DNA of 64,000 bases from DATFNI01 sp963787205 (GCA_963787205.1 CAWBCD010000014.1:186001-250000); one strand, 5' to 3'. Shown: positions 52,496 to 61,205, counted from the stretch's first letter. Numbers and translations: made by a program. The notes: generated by a model not told the origin, from the letters alone.

Positions 52496-53827
52496 ATGAA
52501 GCGTATTCTCAGCGTAATCGCCGGTTTACTATTTTTAGTATCCACCGGGGTTAAAGCCCAAAAGGCCGATTCCATACCTCCCGCTCCATATGGAATGAGT
52601 CCTATAGAGGTATATTCAGTATTCAGTGAATCATACAAAAACAAAGACTATCCAACGGCATTGATGTATGGGCGGTGGTTAGTCGTAGCTCATCCAAAGA
52701 AAATCAAAGGTTTTCCTCAATATGACGGGTCCCTTACGTTCAGCAAGATGATAGACATGTATACCCAAAAAGGTGAGAATTCACAGGATCCGACACTCAA
52801 AACCGCTTATTTTGACACTGCCGGTAACTATTATCAGAATGTTCTTAATACATTTTCTGATAGTACTATAGATCGGTACCAATGGATATTTGATGAAGGA
52901 CGTTTCTATCAGCAACATGCCGATTTTATACAGAACGGTATGGATAAAGCTGTTGCCGACTACGAAAAGTTGTTCAAGATGGATCCCAAGCAAACGACCC
53001 AGGCTGGAAATGGCTACTATGTTCAGGCCGTGGTTAATTACTATGTGAACAATGGCGACAAGGACAAGGCACTATCATTAATGAAGCAGGCGGATCCTTT
53101 TGCAAATGACAGTACTGAACAGTATTTCAATAAGGTCAGAAATCAGCTCTTTACTAATCCCAAAGATCGTATTGCTTATTTGCAGTCGAGGATCAAGGAT
53201 AACCCAAAGGATAAAGATGCACTGAATGAGTTGTACACCCTCTATAGCCAGCAGAATGATTACGACAATGCAAAAAAAATAGCGAAGCAGCTGTTTGCTA
53301 TCGAACCAACTTATAAAAATGCAAACCGACTGGCATCAATGGCTTCTGAGAACGGGAAGTATGCTGAAGCAATCGATTATCTGAAAGATGCCTTGAATAA
53401 GGTGAAGACAGACGGTGAGAAAAAACAGGTCTACCTTGATATCGCTGATAACTATATAAACCTGGATAAACTACAAACAGCCCGTGAGTATACCCGCGAT
53501 GCCATTCATCTGGACCCTAAATGGGGCAGACCTTACTTGGAAATGGCACATATCTATGCACAGGCTGTTCAGGATTGTAGTAACGGTCCGTTGACCCGTA
53601 AAGACAAAGCTGTATACTGGTTGGTCCTTGATTATCTCGACAGGGCAAAGGAAGTAGACCCATCTGTTACCAGTAGTGCCAATCAACAGATTAACTCATA
53701 CAAGCAGGCGGCACCGTCAGTTGAAGAAAAATTTTACCAAAACTGGAAAAAGGGTGAAAAAATTAAGATCGATAAGTCACTCAAGCCGTGCTATGGTTGG
53801 ATTGATGAAACGACGACTGTACGCTAA
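52496..53827 (+). CDS. Exported TPR-repeat protein
   Basis: The 443-residue protein has a signal peptide (MKRILSVIAGLLFLVSTGVKAQ) and then repeated helix pairs of the tetratricopeptide type, for example ALMYGRWLVVAHPKKIKG, AYLQSRIKDNPKDKDAL, YDNAKKIAKQLFAIEPTYKN, YAEAIDYLKDALNK and LQTAREYTRDAIHLDPKW. This fits a periplasmic scaffold. It is 38 bases after the barrel gene and is followed by a strong terminator. The exact partner is unknown, but the neighbouring barrel and lipoprotein are candidates. Confidence 0.8.
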   Translation: MKRILSVIAGLLFLVSTGVKAQKADSIPPAPYGMSPIEVYSVFSESYKNKDYPTALMYGRWLVVAHPKKIKGFPQYDGSLTFSKMIDMYTQKGENSQDPTLKTAYFDTAGNYYQNVLNTFSDSTIDRYQWIFDEGRFYQQHADFIQNGMDKAVADYEKLFKMDPKQTTQAGNGYYVQAVVNYYVNNGDKDKALSLMKQADPFANDSTEQYFNKVRNQLFTNPKDRIAYLQSRIKDNPKDKDALNELYTLYSQQNDYDNAKKIAKQLFAIEPTYKNANRLASMASENGKYAEAIDYLKDALNKVKTDGEKKQVYLDIADNYINLDKLQTAREYTRDAIHLDPKWGRPYLEMAHIYAQAVQDCSNGPLTRKDKAVYWLVLDYLDRAKEVDPSVTSSANQQINSYKQAAPSVEEKFYQNWKKGEKIKIDKSLKPCYGWIDETTTVR

Positions 53828-53881
53828 GATTTTTCTTCCTTTTACCATTTCTATTTGATTTTTAGTACTTTAATAAAGTGA

Positions 53882-53917
53882 AAAGAGTCAGGTGGCCGGA
53901 GAACTGCCTGACTCTTT
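53882..53917 (+). terminator. Rho-independent terminator after the TPR gene
   Basis: AAAGAGTCAGG (53882-53892) and CCTGACTCTTT (53907-53917) pair perfectly over 11 bases with a 14-base loop and a T-rich end. It closes the GT5-lipoprotein-barrel-TPR unit, 55 bases after the TPR stop. Confidence 0.85.
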
Positions 53918-54018
53918 ATTGGTAGGTTCGATATATCGGACGGTAATGGGCGATTACAACCCTCGTTATTTCTCCAGGGCTCATCTGTATTATTTAATGA
54001 CTGAACGTTTATTTATTC

Positions 54019-55233
54019 ATGGGAAAAAATTCAAGACGGAACAAAAAGAAGAAAAATTATAACCGGCAGAAGGGTAAACAACAGAAAAGTTCTGCACCTG
54101 CATTTATCGACAACCAGAATGTGGAGGTTGGAGGTAAATACTCAGGCGTACTCGAACTGGCCCTGAATAATTACGGTTTCATCCGTAAGTTGGATTTTGA
54201 GTTTTCAAAGACAGATAAAGATCCGTTTCTGACACCTCAGGAGATGATTCAATACAGCCTTCGGCCGGGATTGGAACTGGAAGGAACCTATGAGCAGGAT
54301 CAGCAGGGGAATAAGCACGTTCACTCGATCGAGCGGATAAATGGCAAACCAGCTGATGCCTGGAAGATGGTTCCGCGTTTCGAGTTTCAAACACCCATCA
54401 TGCCCGATGAATCCCTGAAGTTGTCAACAAGCCCCGAGAACATTGACATGCGGGTTGTTGATCTCATTGCTCCAATAGGAAAAGGGCAGCGAGCTCTTAT
54501 CGTCGCTCCACCACGTACCGGTAAAACCGTTCTCTTGAAGGAGATTGCCAACAGCATTGATGAACTGCATAAAGATGTCCATCTTGCTATCCTTCTTGTA
54601 GATGAACGACCGGAAGAGGTAACTGACTTTATGCGATCAACGAAAGGACGTGTCTTTGCATCCTCCAACGACAAACCAACGGAAAGCCACATCAGGATTT
54701 CGGAAATGGCTCTTGGCTATGTGAAACGTAAGGCTGAAGAGGGTGAAGATGCCGTGCTTCTTATCGATTCGTTGACCCGTCTGGGACGCGCCTACAACGC
54801 AGCGCAGAGCAATAGCGGACGTACGCTCTCGGGCGGACTTGATATCAGAGCACTCGAAATCCCTAAAAAAATATTCGGATCTGCCCGTAATATTGAGGGC
54901 GGTGGGTCATTAACCATCATTTCCACCTGCCTCGTTGAAACGAACTCACGCATGGATGATCTGATCTTCGAGGAGTTTAAAGGTACCGGTAATATGGAAC
55001 TGGTGCTAGATCGCGAATTAGCAAACGATCGCGTCTTTCCTGCGATTAACATAGCCGCTTCCGGCACACGCTATGAAGAGCGTATCATCGAAGGATCAAT
55101 TGACGAGAGGAATATGGTGCGACGATACCTTCTCCGGAAGTCACCAAAAGAATCGATGCAGAGCTTGCTTCAGGTCTTACGCAGGACCAAAAGCAACCAG
55201 GAACTGCTAAATCAGATTGCTGCTTTCAGTTGA
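54019..55233 (+). CDS. rho: Transcription termination factor Rho
   Basis: Rho is the hexameric RNA helicase that ends transcription. The 404-residue protein has the RNA-binding cold-shock-like domain (GVLELALNNYGFIRKLDFEF, about residues 40-110), the motor with P-loop APPRTGKTVLL (about residue 167), VLLIDSLTRLGRAYN, and the Q- and R-loop segments (SGRTLSGGLDI, GSARNIEGGGSL). In place of the usual N-terminal helical domain there is a short, very basic tail (MGKNSRRNKKKKNYNRQKGK). The gene converges on the rhodanese gene, the two stops being 3 bases apart. Confidence 0.96.
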   Translation: MGKNSRRNKKKKNYNRQKGKQQKSSAPAFIDNQNVEVGGKYSGVLELALNNYGFIRKLDFEFSKTDKDPFLTPQEMIQYSLRPGLELEGTYEQDQQGNKHVHSIERINGKPADAWKMVPRFEFQTPIMPDESLKLSTSPENIDMRVVDLIAPIGKGQRALIVAPPRTGKTVLLKEIANSIDELHKDVHLAILLVDERPEEVTDFMRSTKGRVFASSNDKPTESHIRISEMALGYVKRKAEEGEDAVLLIDSLTRLGRAYNAAQSNSGRTLSGGLDIRALEIPKKIFGSARNIEGGGSLTIISTCLVETNSRMDDLIFEEFKGTGNMELVLDRELANDRVFPAINIAASGTRYEERIIEGSIDERNMVRRYLLRKSPKESMQSLLQVLRRTKSNQELLNQIAAFS

Positions 55234-55236
55234 TCC

Positions 55237-55632
55237 CTAGTAGGTCGGTAGTGACGTATCTATTTCCCGTGCCCATTCGTTGATGCCCCCGCGCAGATTT
55301 TTCACGTTCTCAAATCCTTTGTTTTGCAGGTAAAAACAAGCCTGAGCGCTCCTGCTACCACTCCGACAGATGATGACAATTTCGTCATTTTTGTAGTCGA
55401 ATAACTCTTCATAGCGGGTTACCAATTCAGCAAGCGGAATTGATATGGCGGGGATGCTGCTTATCTTCAGTTCATGAGGTTCCCGCACATCGAGAATGAC
55501 CGGTTTTGAACCATTCTCCATCTTACTGTGGAGCTGTTGCACAGTTATCTCTTCTATTTGCATGCCTGTAGTGTTGTTAAAGACTCTTAAAACCTGATTG
55601 ATCAGAGCCCTAAAATATGATGTTTTACTCAT
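55237..55632 (-). CDS. Rhodanese-like domain protein
   Basis: The catalytic loop VIICRSGSRSA carries the sulfur-accepting cysteine of an active rhodanese, and PVILDVREPHELKISSI is the usual N-terminal part. Starting at the ATG at 55632 gives 131 residues and an 8-base overlap with the end of lptB (ATGAGTAA). The open frame to 55743 lies inside lptB and should not count. An ATG at 55563 (MQIEEITVQQL) would give just the domain. It is the last gene of the leftward operon and probably serves sulfur transfer or detoxification. Confidence 0.88.
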   Translation of the reverse strand: MSKTSYFRALINQVLRVFNNTTGMQIEEITVQQLHSKMENGSKPVILDVREPHELKISSIPAISIPLAELVTRYEELFDYKNDEIVIICRSGSRSAQACFYLQNKGFENVKNLRGGINEWAREIDTSLPTY

Positions 55633-56407
55633 TTCTGAAACGGTAACGTTCCAGACTAAATTGGCTGCCGAGATAAAGTTTCCTGGCCTCCTCATCATTT
55701 GCCAGAAAATCAGCTGTGCCTTCCTTGAGAATCTTCCCTTCAAACATTAAATACGCCCGGTCTGTAATAGCAAGGGTCTCATGCACATTATGATCGGTGA
55801 TCAGTATACCTATATTTTTTTGCTTCAAAGATGCCACCATTTCCTGGAGGTCTTCGACCGCGATGGGATCAATACCGGCGAATGGTTCATCAAGCAGCAT
55901 GAAATGGGGATTGGTCGCCAACGAACGTGCTACTTCAACCCTGCGTCGTTCTCCGCCCGATAGATTAAATCCTTTATTCTTTACAAATCTTTGCAGGTTG
56001 AATTCTTCAATAAGCTGATCTGTACGTTGTCGGATCTCATTTCTGTGCAGGCCTTTGAATTGCAATATAGATTCCAGGTTCTCGCGAACAGTAAGATTTC
56101 GGAAGATACTTGCCTCCTGGGATAAATAACCAATGCCCATCCGTGCCCTTTTATACATCGGCTGGTCGGTGATATTATTATCATTGTAGAAGATGGAACC
56201 CTTATTAGGCTGGATAAGACCAACGAACATATAGAAAGTAGTTGTCTTTCCTGCTCCATTTGGACCCAAAAGACCAACAATCTCACCCTGTTTTACACGC
56301 AGACTTACTTCGGAAACAACGACGCGTCTCCGGTAACGTTTAATCAGGTTCTGACAGTGAAGCAGATCGGGTTCGCTATCAGGAATGTGTGGTGAGTTGG
56401 TACTCAT
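55625..56407 (-). CDS. lptB: LPS export ABC transporter ATP-binding protein LptB
   Basis: LptB powers removal of lipopolysaccharide from the inner membrane by LptFG. The 260-residue ATPase has Walker A GLLGPNGAGKTTT (about residue 48), the signature LSGGERRRVEVARSLA, Walker B FMLLDEPFAGIDP and the H-loop ITDHNV. The tail KILKEGTADFLANDEEARKL fits LptB. It overlaps the end of the M42 peptidase gene by 29 bases and the rhodanese gene by 8. No lptF/lptG/lptC are in the window. Confidence 0.95.
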   Translation of the reverse strand: MSTNSPHIPDSEPDLLHCQNLIKRYRRRVVVSEVSLRVKQGEIVGLLGPNGAGKTTTFYMFVGLIQPNKGSIFYNDNNITDQPMYKRARMGIGYLSQEASIFRNLTVRENLESILQFKGLHRNEIRQRTDQLIEEFNLQRFVKNKGFNLSGGERRRVEVARSLATNPHFMLLDEPFAGIDPIAVEDLQEMVASLKQKNIGILITDHNVHETLAITDRAYLMFEGKILKEGTADFLANDEEARKLYLGSQFSLERYRFRNE

Positions 56408-57419
56408 TAAGATGCTGGACCATATTTGTCAATAGCTCAATACCATTGTCGATGTCGCTCACGGCAACCGTCTCGACGGTGCTATGCATGTAACGCAGGG
56501 GTATACTGAGCCCGGTTACATGGGCTCCCTGTCCTGTCAGATACTGAATGGCAGAGGTATCAGTTCCACCAGCCGTGAGCAGCTCCTTCTGATACATAAC
56601 CTTGTTCTTCTGTGCCACCTGTTCTGCAAAAGAAACCAGCCCCGGTGTACAGATTGCACTACCGTCCATAATCTTGATGCCGATACCTTCGCCGATTTTT
56701 GTGCATTGATCGCGGGTCTCGACACCGGGTATGTCGTTGGAGAGGGTGACATCCAGAGTTATACCGATGTCAGGCTGTAATTTATTGGTGGCTACACGGG
56801 CACCCCTAATGCCTACTTCCTCCTGAACGGTAAAGACAGCGTAGAAATCGCAGTTTACATCCTTAAGATTTCGTATGGTTTCGACCAGCATGTAGACGGA
56901 AACGCGATTATCAAGAGATTTGCCTGTCACGTAATTACCCATTCTCTTCAGGGTTCTCTCACGTGTTATAGGTGATCCAACAGGGACCAACTCTTTGACC
57001 TTTTCAACCGGCAAGCCAACATCGATAAAAAACAGTTCAGTCTTTGGTGCCTTTTTCCGTTCCTCGGGCGACTGTGCATGAATCGGTTTGGTTCCTATGA
57101 CACCGATAAGATCCTCCTTTCCGTGTACGACGACACGCTGGGTAGAAAGCGTTGTCGGATCAAACCCGCCCAGTGTATGGAACCGTATAAATCCCTGATC
57201 GTCAATAAATTTTGCAATAAGGGATATTTCATCCATGTGCGCCGCCGCCATGACACGGGGACCATTTCCTTTACGGTGTACGATCAAATTTCCAATACCA
57301 TCGATATAAAACTCATCGCAGTGATCTTTGATTTGATCGATGATAAGAGAACGTATCTTTTCTTCGAAACCCGGCGCCCCCGGTGTTTCTGAGATTAAAG
57401 CAAGTAAGTCGAAATTCAT
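56379..57419 (-). CDS. M42 family metallopeptidase
   Basis: This 346-residue cytoplasmic di-zinc aminopeptidase belongs to the family that includes TET peptidases and the proteins once called endoglucanase M/FrvX. Metal and catalytic landmarks are AAHMDEIS (first histidine), SLDNRVSVY (bridging aspartate), VQEEVGIRGAR (glutamates) and GGTDTSAIQ. It follows purQ by 5 bases and overlaps the lptB start by 29 bases, so it is translated as part of one operon. It most likely trims peptides to amino acids. Confidence 0.92.
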   Translation of the reverse strand: MNFDLLALISETPGAPGFEEKIRSLIIDQIKDHCDEFYIDGIGNLIVHRKGNGPRVMAAAHMDEISLIAKFIDDQGFIRFHTLGGFDPTTLSTQRVVVHGKEDLIGVIGTKPIHAQSPEERKKAPKTELFFIDVGLPVEKVKELVPVGSPITRERTLKRMGNYVTGKSLDNRVSVYMLVETIRNLKDVNCDFYAVFTVQEEVGIRGARVATNKLQPDIGITLDVTLSNDIPGVETRDQCTKIGEGIGIKIMDGSAICTPGLVSFAEQVAQKNKVMYQKELLTAGGTDTSAIQYLTGQGAHVTGLSIPLRYMHSTVETVAVSDIDNGIELLTNMVQHLNEYQLTTHS

Positions 57420-57424
57420 ATAGA

Positions 57425-58126
57425 TTATGCGGTTTGAAGTGCAGAGAGAAGCGATTCAAATATAAACCGACCATCCGTAGACCCGGAGAAGGGTTCCACA
57501 ACCCGTTCGGGGTGAGGCATCAGGCCAAGCACATTTTTCCCTTTGTTGCAGATTCCTGCAATATTATTCATTGATCCGTTGGGATTGGATTTGTCGGTAA
57601 TCGAACCATCAGGCTCGCAGTAGCGAAATATAATCTGCTGATTATCCTCGAGTCGTTTTAGGGTCTCGGGATCTGTAAAATAATTACCTTCTCCGTGAGC
57701 AATTGGTACCTTAATGACTTGTCCTTTTTCAAGTTGATTGGTGAAGAGTGTATCGTTGTTCTCAGTACGCAGCCAAATATGTTTACAAACAAAACGTAAA
57801 TCATGGTTACGAAGCATGGCTCCTTCCAGTAATCCCGATTCAAGTAATATTTGGAAGCCATTGCAAATACCCATTACAACGCCACCTTTGTTTGCAAAAT
57901 CGACAATTGCATTCAAAACAGGGGAGAATCTCGCAATAGCTCCGGATCGTAAGTAGTCACCGTATGAGAAACCACCGGGAATGATGATGATATCAGAACC
58001 TTGCAGATCCGTTTCTTTATGCCAGATGAAACGGGTTTCTGCATTCATCACATGTGCGGCAGCGTGATAAGCATCATGATCACAATTTGAACCCGGGAAA
58101 ACAATAACACCAAACTTTGTAGCCAC
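57425..58126 (-). CDS. purQ: Phosphoribosylformylglycinamidine synthase subunit PurQ
   Basis: PurQ is the glutaminase subunit of FGAM synthase in purine synthesis. The 233-residue protein from a GTG at 58126 opens with FGVIVFPGSNCDHDAYHA. It has the catalytic cysteine in GVVMGICNGFQILLE (about residue 86) and the histidine/glutamate pair near GLMPHPERVVE. The longer frame to an ATG at 58189 adds 21 unrelated residues inside clpS. AAAGGA lies 5 bases before the GTG. It is preceded by clpS at 2 bases and follows purS by one gene. Confidence 0.94.
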   Translation of the reverse strand: MATKFGVIVFPGSNCDHDAYHAAAHVMNAETRFIWHKETDLQGSDIIIIPGGFSYGDYLRSGAIARFSPVLNAIVDFANKGGVVMGICNGFQILLESGLLEGAMLRNHDLRFVCKHIWLRTENNDTLFTNQLEKGQVIKVPIAHGEGNYFTDPETLKRLEDNQQIIFRYCEPDGSITDKSNPNGSMNNIAGICNKGKNVLGLMPHPERVVEPFSGSTDGRFIFESLLSALQTA

Positions 58127-58128
58127 GA

Positions 58129-58434
58129 TTATCCTTTTATTTCGGTAATAAGTTGAATTTCCTGTAAAATAGCGTTTCGCTTGAAACACTCTTCAAACGG
58201 CCCCTTATAAACGACTGCTTTGCCTTCTGTATGGACAGTTACGGTAATTTTCTCTGCCTCCTCGATGCTACAGCTTAATGCCTTTTGCAACTGATGGATC
58301 ACTTCATCGAACGTATGAATATCGTCGTTATAGAGTATAAGTCGCCAAGGTATGTCGATATCTTCTTCGACAGCTACCTCTGGAGTCGTTTTTGTCCGTG
58401 GATCTTCCGTTGCTGTCGCAATCGTTCGAACCAT
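58129..58434 (-). CDS. clpS: ATP-dependent Clp protease adaptor ClpS
   Basis: ClpS delivers N-end-rule substrates to ClpAP. The 101-residue protein has the recognition core RLILYNDDIHTFDEVIHQLQ, which includes the NDD motif for N-terminal residue binding, and VTVHTEGKAVVYKG. I start it at the ATG at 58434; a TTG at 58440 is only two codons earlier. It sits between purS and purQ with 2-base gaps on both sides, so it is part of their transcript. No clpA or clpC lies in the window. Confidence 0.9.
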   Translation of the reverse strand: MVRTIATATEDPRTKTTPEVAVEEDIDIPWRLILYNDDIHTFDEVIHQLQKALSCSIEEAEKITVTVHTEGKAVVYKGPFEECFKRNAILQEIQLITEIKG

Positions 58435-58436
58435 AA

Positions 58437-58694
58437 TCAAGCCGTTTGTAATTCTGTTACTTCGATATCGTAATCTTCCATTACGGGATTGGCGAGCAGT
58501 TTATCTGCAGCCTGGTTTGCCATTTCCATGGCTTGTTCACGATCATCTGTCTGGATCATCAGTTCGATATGTTTCCCGATCCGAACCTGTGTGATGTTCT
58601 TGAGTCCCAGATTTTGGAGGGCGTGATGTGCTGCCTTACCCTGCGGATCGAGGATGGATGGACGTAGTGTTACGGTCAACTTGGCTTTGTACAT
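58437..58694 (-). CDS. purS: Phosphoribosylformylglycinamidine synthase subunit PurS
   Basis: PurS is the small subunit that links PurQ and PurL in the split FGAM synthase. From the ATG at 58694 the 85-residue protein reads MYKAKLTVTLRPSILDPQGK and contains LGLKNITQVRIGKHIEL, the family core. The frame to 58730 adds 12 residues that are not conserved in kind. It is followed by clpS and purQ and preceded by miaA (38 bases). PurL is not in the window. Confidence 0.92.
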   Translation of the reverse strand: MYKAKLTVTLRPSILDPQGKAAHHALQNLGLKNITQVRIGKHIELMIQTDDREQAMEMANQAADKLLANPVMEDYDIEVTELQTA

Positions 58695-58732
58695 GCGTGT
58701 TGTATGTTTATTGAAATTGTCAATGGCCAAAT

Positions 58733-59677
58733 TTAATGGATTTTCTGGTCAGCTACTACCTTATTGATTTGCTGAATCATAAGGTCGGTAATCACTTCTT
58801 CGCTGAGTTCATCGAGATCGATCCATATAACGTTTTGCCAGCGCTTGAACCACGTGAGCTGACGTTTTGCATAACGACGGGTATTGCGCTTTATTAGTCC
58901 TATTGCTTCCTGTAAATCATATTTGCCATACAGGTAGTTGTAAAGCTCGGTATATCCCACCGTTTTGAGTGCAGATCCACGGAAGTCGTATCCTTTTCGC
59001 AAGAGGAACTTTGCTTCTTCAACCAATCCCTGTTCAATCATGTGATCCACACGTCGTTCGATACGTTTATACAGGTGTTCCCTCGAACGTTTTAGAACAA
59101 ATACCAGAGTATCTTTGTTTGGTTCCGGATGTTCATCCTGTTCATGGAAGGAACTGAAGGGTTTGCCTGTTTTGCGATAGACTGCCAAGGCACGTAATAT
59201 TCGCTGAGTATTCCGGCCATCCATCTTACCCGCATAAACGGGATCGATTTTCTCAAGCTGGTGGTATAGGTGGTCAATTCCCTTATTACTTAATTCATCC
59301 TGCAATTCCCGGAGAATGTCAGGATCAGATTCCGGAACATCATCCAATGGCCTGATCAATCCTTCAAGGTAAAGGGTGCTTCCTCCGACAAACAACATAA
59401 AGGGATAATCGGTGCCAAATTCTTTTTCCCATTTTTTTACCCTCTCAAGAAAAAGCTGCACGTTATCGTCCACATCGGGTTCCAGGATAGAAATATTGTA
59501 ATGAGTGATACCGGCTCGTTCATCCTGGGTGATTTTTCCAGTGCCGATGTCCATATACTTGTAACATTGCCGGGCATCGGCAGAAACCACGGGTACATCC
59601 CAGTACTGAGCGATTCTGAGTGAGAGCTCTGTTTTCCCCACGGCTGTGGGACCCGCTATAATTACGCGTTTAGACAA
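58733..59677 (-). CDS. miaA: tRNA dimethylallyltransferase
   Basis: MiaA adds a dimethylallyl group to A37 of tRNAs that read codons starting with U. The P-loop VIIAGPTAVGKTELSLRIA is right at the N-terminus, and the family YMDIGTGKIT, LFVGGSTLYLEGLI and RRYAKRQLTWFKRW motifs follow. The upstream frame reaches 59803 inside the neighbouring gene. A TTG at 59677 just before SKRVIIAGPT gives 314 residues, the normal length. No strong ribosome binding site precedes it, so this start is a reasoned choice. Confidence 0.94.
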   Translation of the reverse strand: MSKRVIIAGPTAVGKTELSLRIAQYWDVPVVSADARQCYKYMDIGTGKITQDERAGITHYNISILEPDVDDNVQLFLERVKKWEKEFGTDYPFMLFVGGSTLYLEGLIRPLDDVPESDPDILRELQDELSNKGIDHLYHQLEKIDPVYAGKMDGRNTQRILRALAVYRKTGKPFSSFHEQDEHPEPNKDTLVFVLKRSREHLYKRIERRVDHMIEQGLVEEAKFLLRKGYDFRGSALKTVGYTELYNYLYGKYDLQEAIGLIKRNTRRYAKRQLTWFKRWQNVIWIDLDELSEEVITDLMIQQINKVVADQKIH

Positions 59678-59699
59678 TGTAGTTTTTACTGAAAAAGTA

Positions 59700-60779
59700 C
59701 TAAATATGATACGGTAATGATACTGTGAGGGATATTCGGTGAGTGAAGCCAAGGTCACTGGCCGCACCACTGAAATTGGTGAAACAGTAATCAATCGAGA
59801 CATGACCGATGTGAATACCGGCTCCTAATGTCGGAGAAGTATAGATGTGTGCTGACCGGTCAGTGGTAAAATCAGTAAATCCAAATCGGATAGAAGCGAT
59901 GTCCCTGAAGGATACTTCTCCCCCCAAATGTGGTTCGATGCTCATCCTTCCCAGGTTGATGTAATATGTCCTTCGGTTCTCGAAGCGTAAATCGACATCT
60001 GCAGTTGCAAGGAACTGAAAATTTTTGATCACTTTAAAAGTATGGCTGACACCTGTTTTTAGGGTAGGATACACGATCTCATTCTGGCCGGTTGGCATGA
60101 TGTTGCCCAGCTCCGGGAGATTTTTGAGGGAAGACTTATTAACCTCCCAGAATTTTATTAGTGATGGGATATTCATGAGATTGACACCCCATCTGAAATA
60201 TTTGTTCTCATATAACAATCCGGCATCGAGGCTGTAACCCCATGCCTTTGCAAACGGTCCTATTTTACTGTGCAGAACCTTTGCGCTCACGCCCCATGAA
60301 AGCCCACGACTAGCTTTGTTTGCCAGTGACAAGACAAAAGCGTAGTCATTGTCTCCAAAAGTAGGAAACGTTGTGTTTGGATCGGGAAGGTTGTTGGGAT
60401 TGTCGGGGTTGAGTGCACTGAGTGTATTTTTGATGCCATCGACTCCTTGTCTGTAAAAGCTGAACGCCAATGTTCCTTTTGAATGCTGCAAGGGAAGGGC
60501 TACAGCACCATAATCGTAGCCTACGATGCCGCTGAATCGCTCTGAATGCATAAAAACCATCTGCAATTTATCGACATGAGCAAGACCAGCCGGGTTCCAG
60601 TATCCCGAAGTTACGTCGCCTGGCATTGAAACATAGCTGCTTCCCATACCCAATGCGCGCGCACCTCCCCCAACGGAAAGGAAGTCGTCACCATATTTCC
60701 CGTATTTAAAACTCTGCGCCATTGAGAGAGTTGATGTCACCATGACCAGCAGAAATGTGCAAAGCAGAGGTTTTTTCAC
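59700..60779 (-). CDS. PorV/PorQ-family outer-membrane protein
   Basis: This 359-residue protein has a signal peptide (MKKPLLCTFLLVMVTSTLSM, then AQ) and the PorV-type start GGGARALGMGSSYVSMPGD followed by WNPAGLA. The strand-rich body ends HRISLTVSLPYHI. PorV and PorQ are barrel proteins of the type IX secretion system, but UPF0164 relatives occur without it, and no other T9SS gene is here. It is the first gene of the operon that continues with miaA (22-base gap). Confidence 0.78.
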   Translation of the reverse strand: MKKPLLCTFLLVMVTSTLSMAQSFKYGKYGDDFLSVGGGARALGMGSSYVSMPGDVTSGYWNPAGLAHVDKLQMVFMHSERFSGIVGYDYGAVALPLQHSKGTLAFSFYRQGVDGIKNTLSALNPDNPNNLPDPNTTFPTFGDNDYAFVLSLANKASRGLSWGVSAKVLHSKIGPFAKAWGYSLDAGLLYENKYFRWGVNLMNIPSLIKFWEVNKSSLKNLPELGNIMPTGQNEIVYPTLKTGVSHTFKVIKNFQFLATADVDLRFENRRTYYINLGRMSIEPHLGGEVSFRDIASIRFGFTDFTTDRSAHIYTSPTLGAGIHIGHVSIDYCFTNFSGAASDLGFTHRISLTVSLPYHI

Positions 60780-61205
60780 AAAGAGAAGCCGGAGTTTATT
60801 GGGAAAAGGAAAATTGAATGGTAAAATCGAGAAAGCGACTGAAAATATCCATATAAATGCGTTGTATTATCATAAAAGATTCGTTTCCAGATAAAATGTG
60901 GCCGGAGGCGAAGTCAGGAAATACGAGGGCAATCACCTTTAACAAAAAGAATCCTCAGAGAATGAAGATACCTTTATACAGTTTTATATATTAATTGAGC
61001 CTAAGTGGTTCTTTTTTCTAAAGTGTTAATCTTGATGAAACTGCAATGACGTTATGGATCGCATTAAATCAAACAATTAATTGTGTTGTTTGGACTGGTA
61101 CTATTTCGTAGTATAATGTACCTTTTTAGCCCTTAAAAAATCGCGCGAATTTATTGCGATTCTGATATTTTATGGTAAATAGTATTACAAAAACCGATCA
61201 TCACG
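60780..61205. other. Divergent gap between the PorV-like gene and dnaN
   Basis: No gene is visible in these 426 bases. They are AT-rich and must hold promoters for both flanking transcripts. Visible structures are an ACAATTAATTGT palindrome at 61073-61084 inside a longer CAAACAA/TTGTTTG pair, and a TATAAT at 61112-61117. I see no cluster of DnaA boxes, so I do not call an origin. Confidence 0.5.
61090..61117 (+). promoter_or_regulatory. Candidate dnaN promoter
   Basis: TTGGAC (61090-61095) and a perfect TATAAT (61112-61117) are 16 bases apart. The leader to the dnaN ATG would be about 80 bases. The -35 element matches the standard consensus in only three positions, and Bacteroidota-type promoters use a different consensus, so this is tentative. 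An adjacent 12-base palindrome at 61073-61084 could be an operator. Confidence 0.35.

Noticed and set aside
59700..60779. A type IX secretion component (PorQ or PorV) as a firm call
   Set aside because: The family pattern is clear, but no other T9SS gene is present in the window, so I kept the family name only.
60780..61205. Origin of replication near dnaN
   Set aside because: dnaA is not adjacent and I see no cluster of DnaA-box-like sequences.
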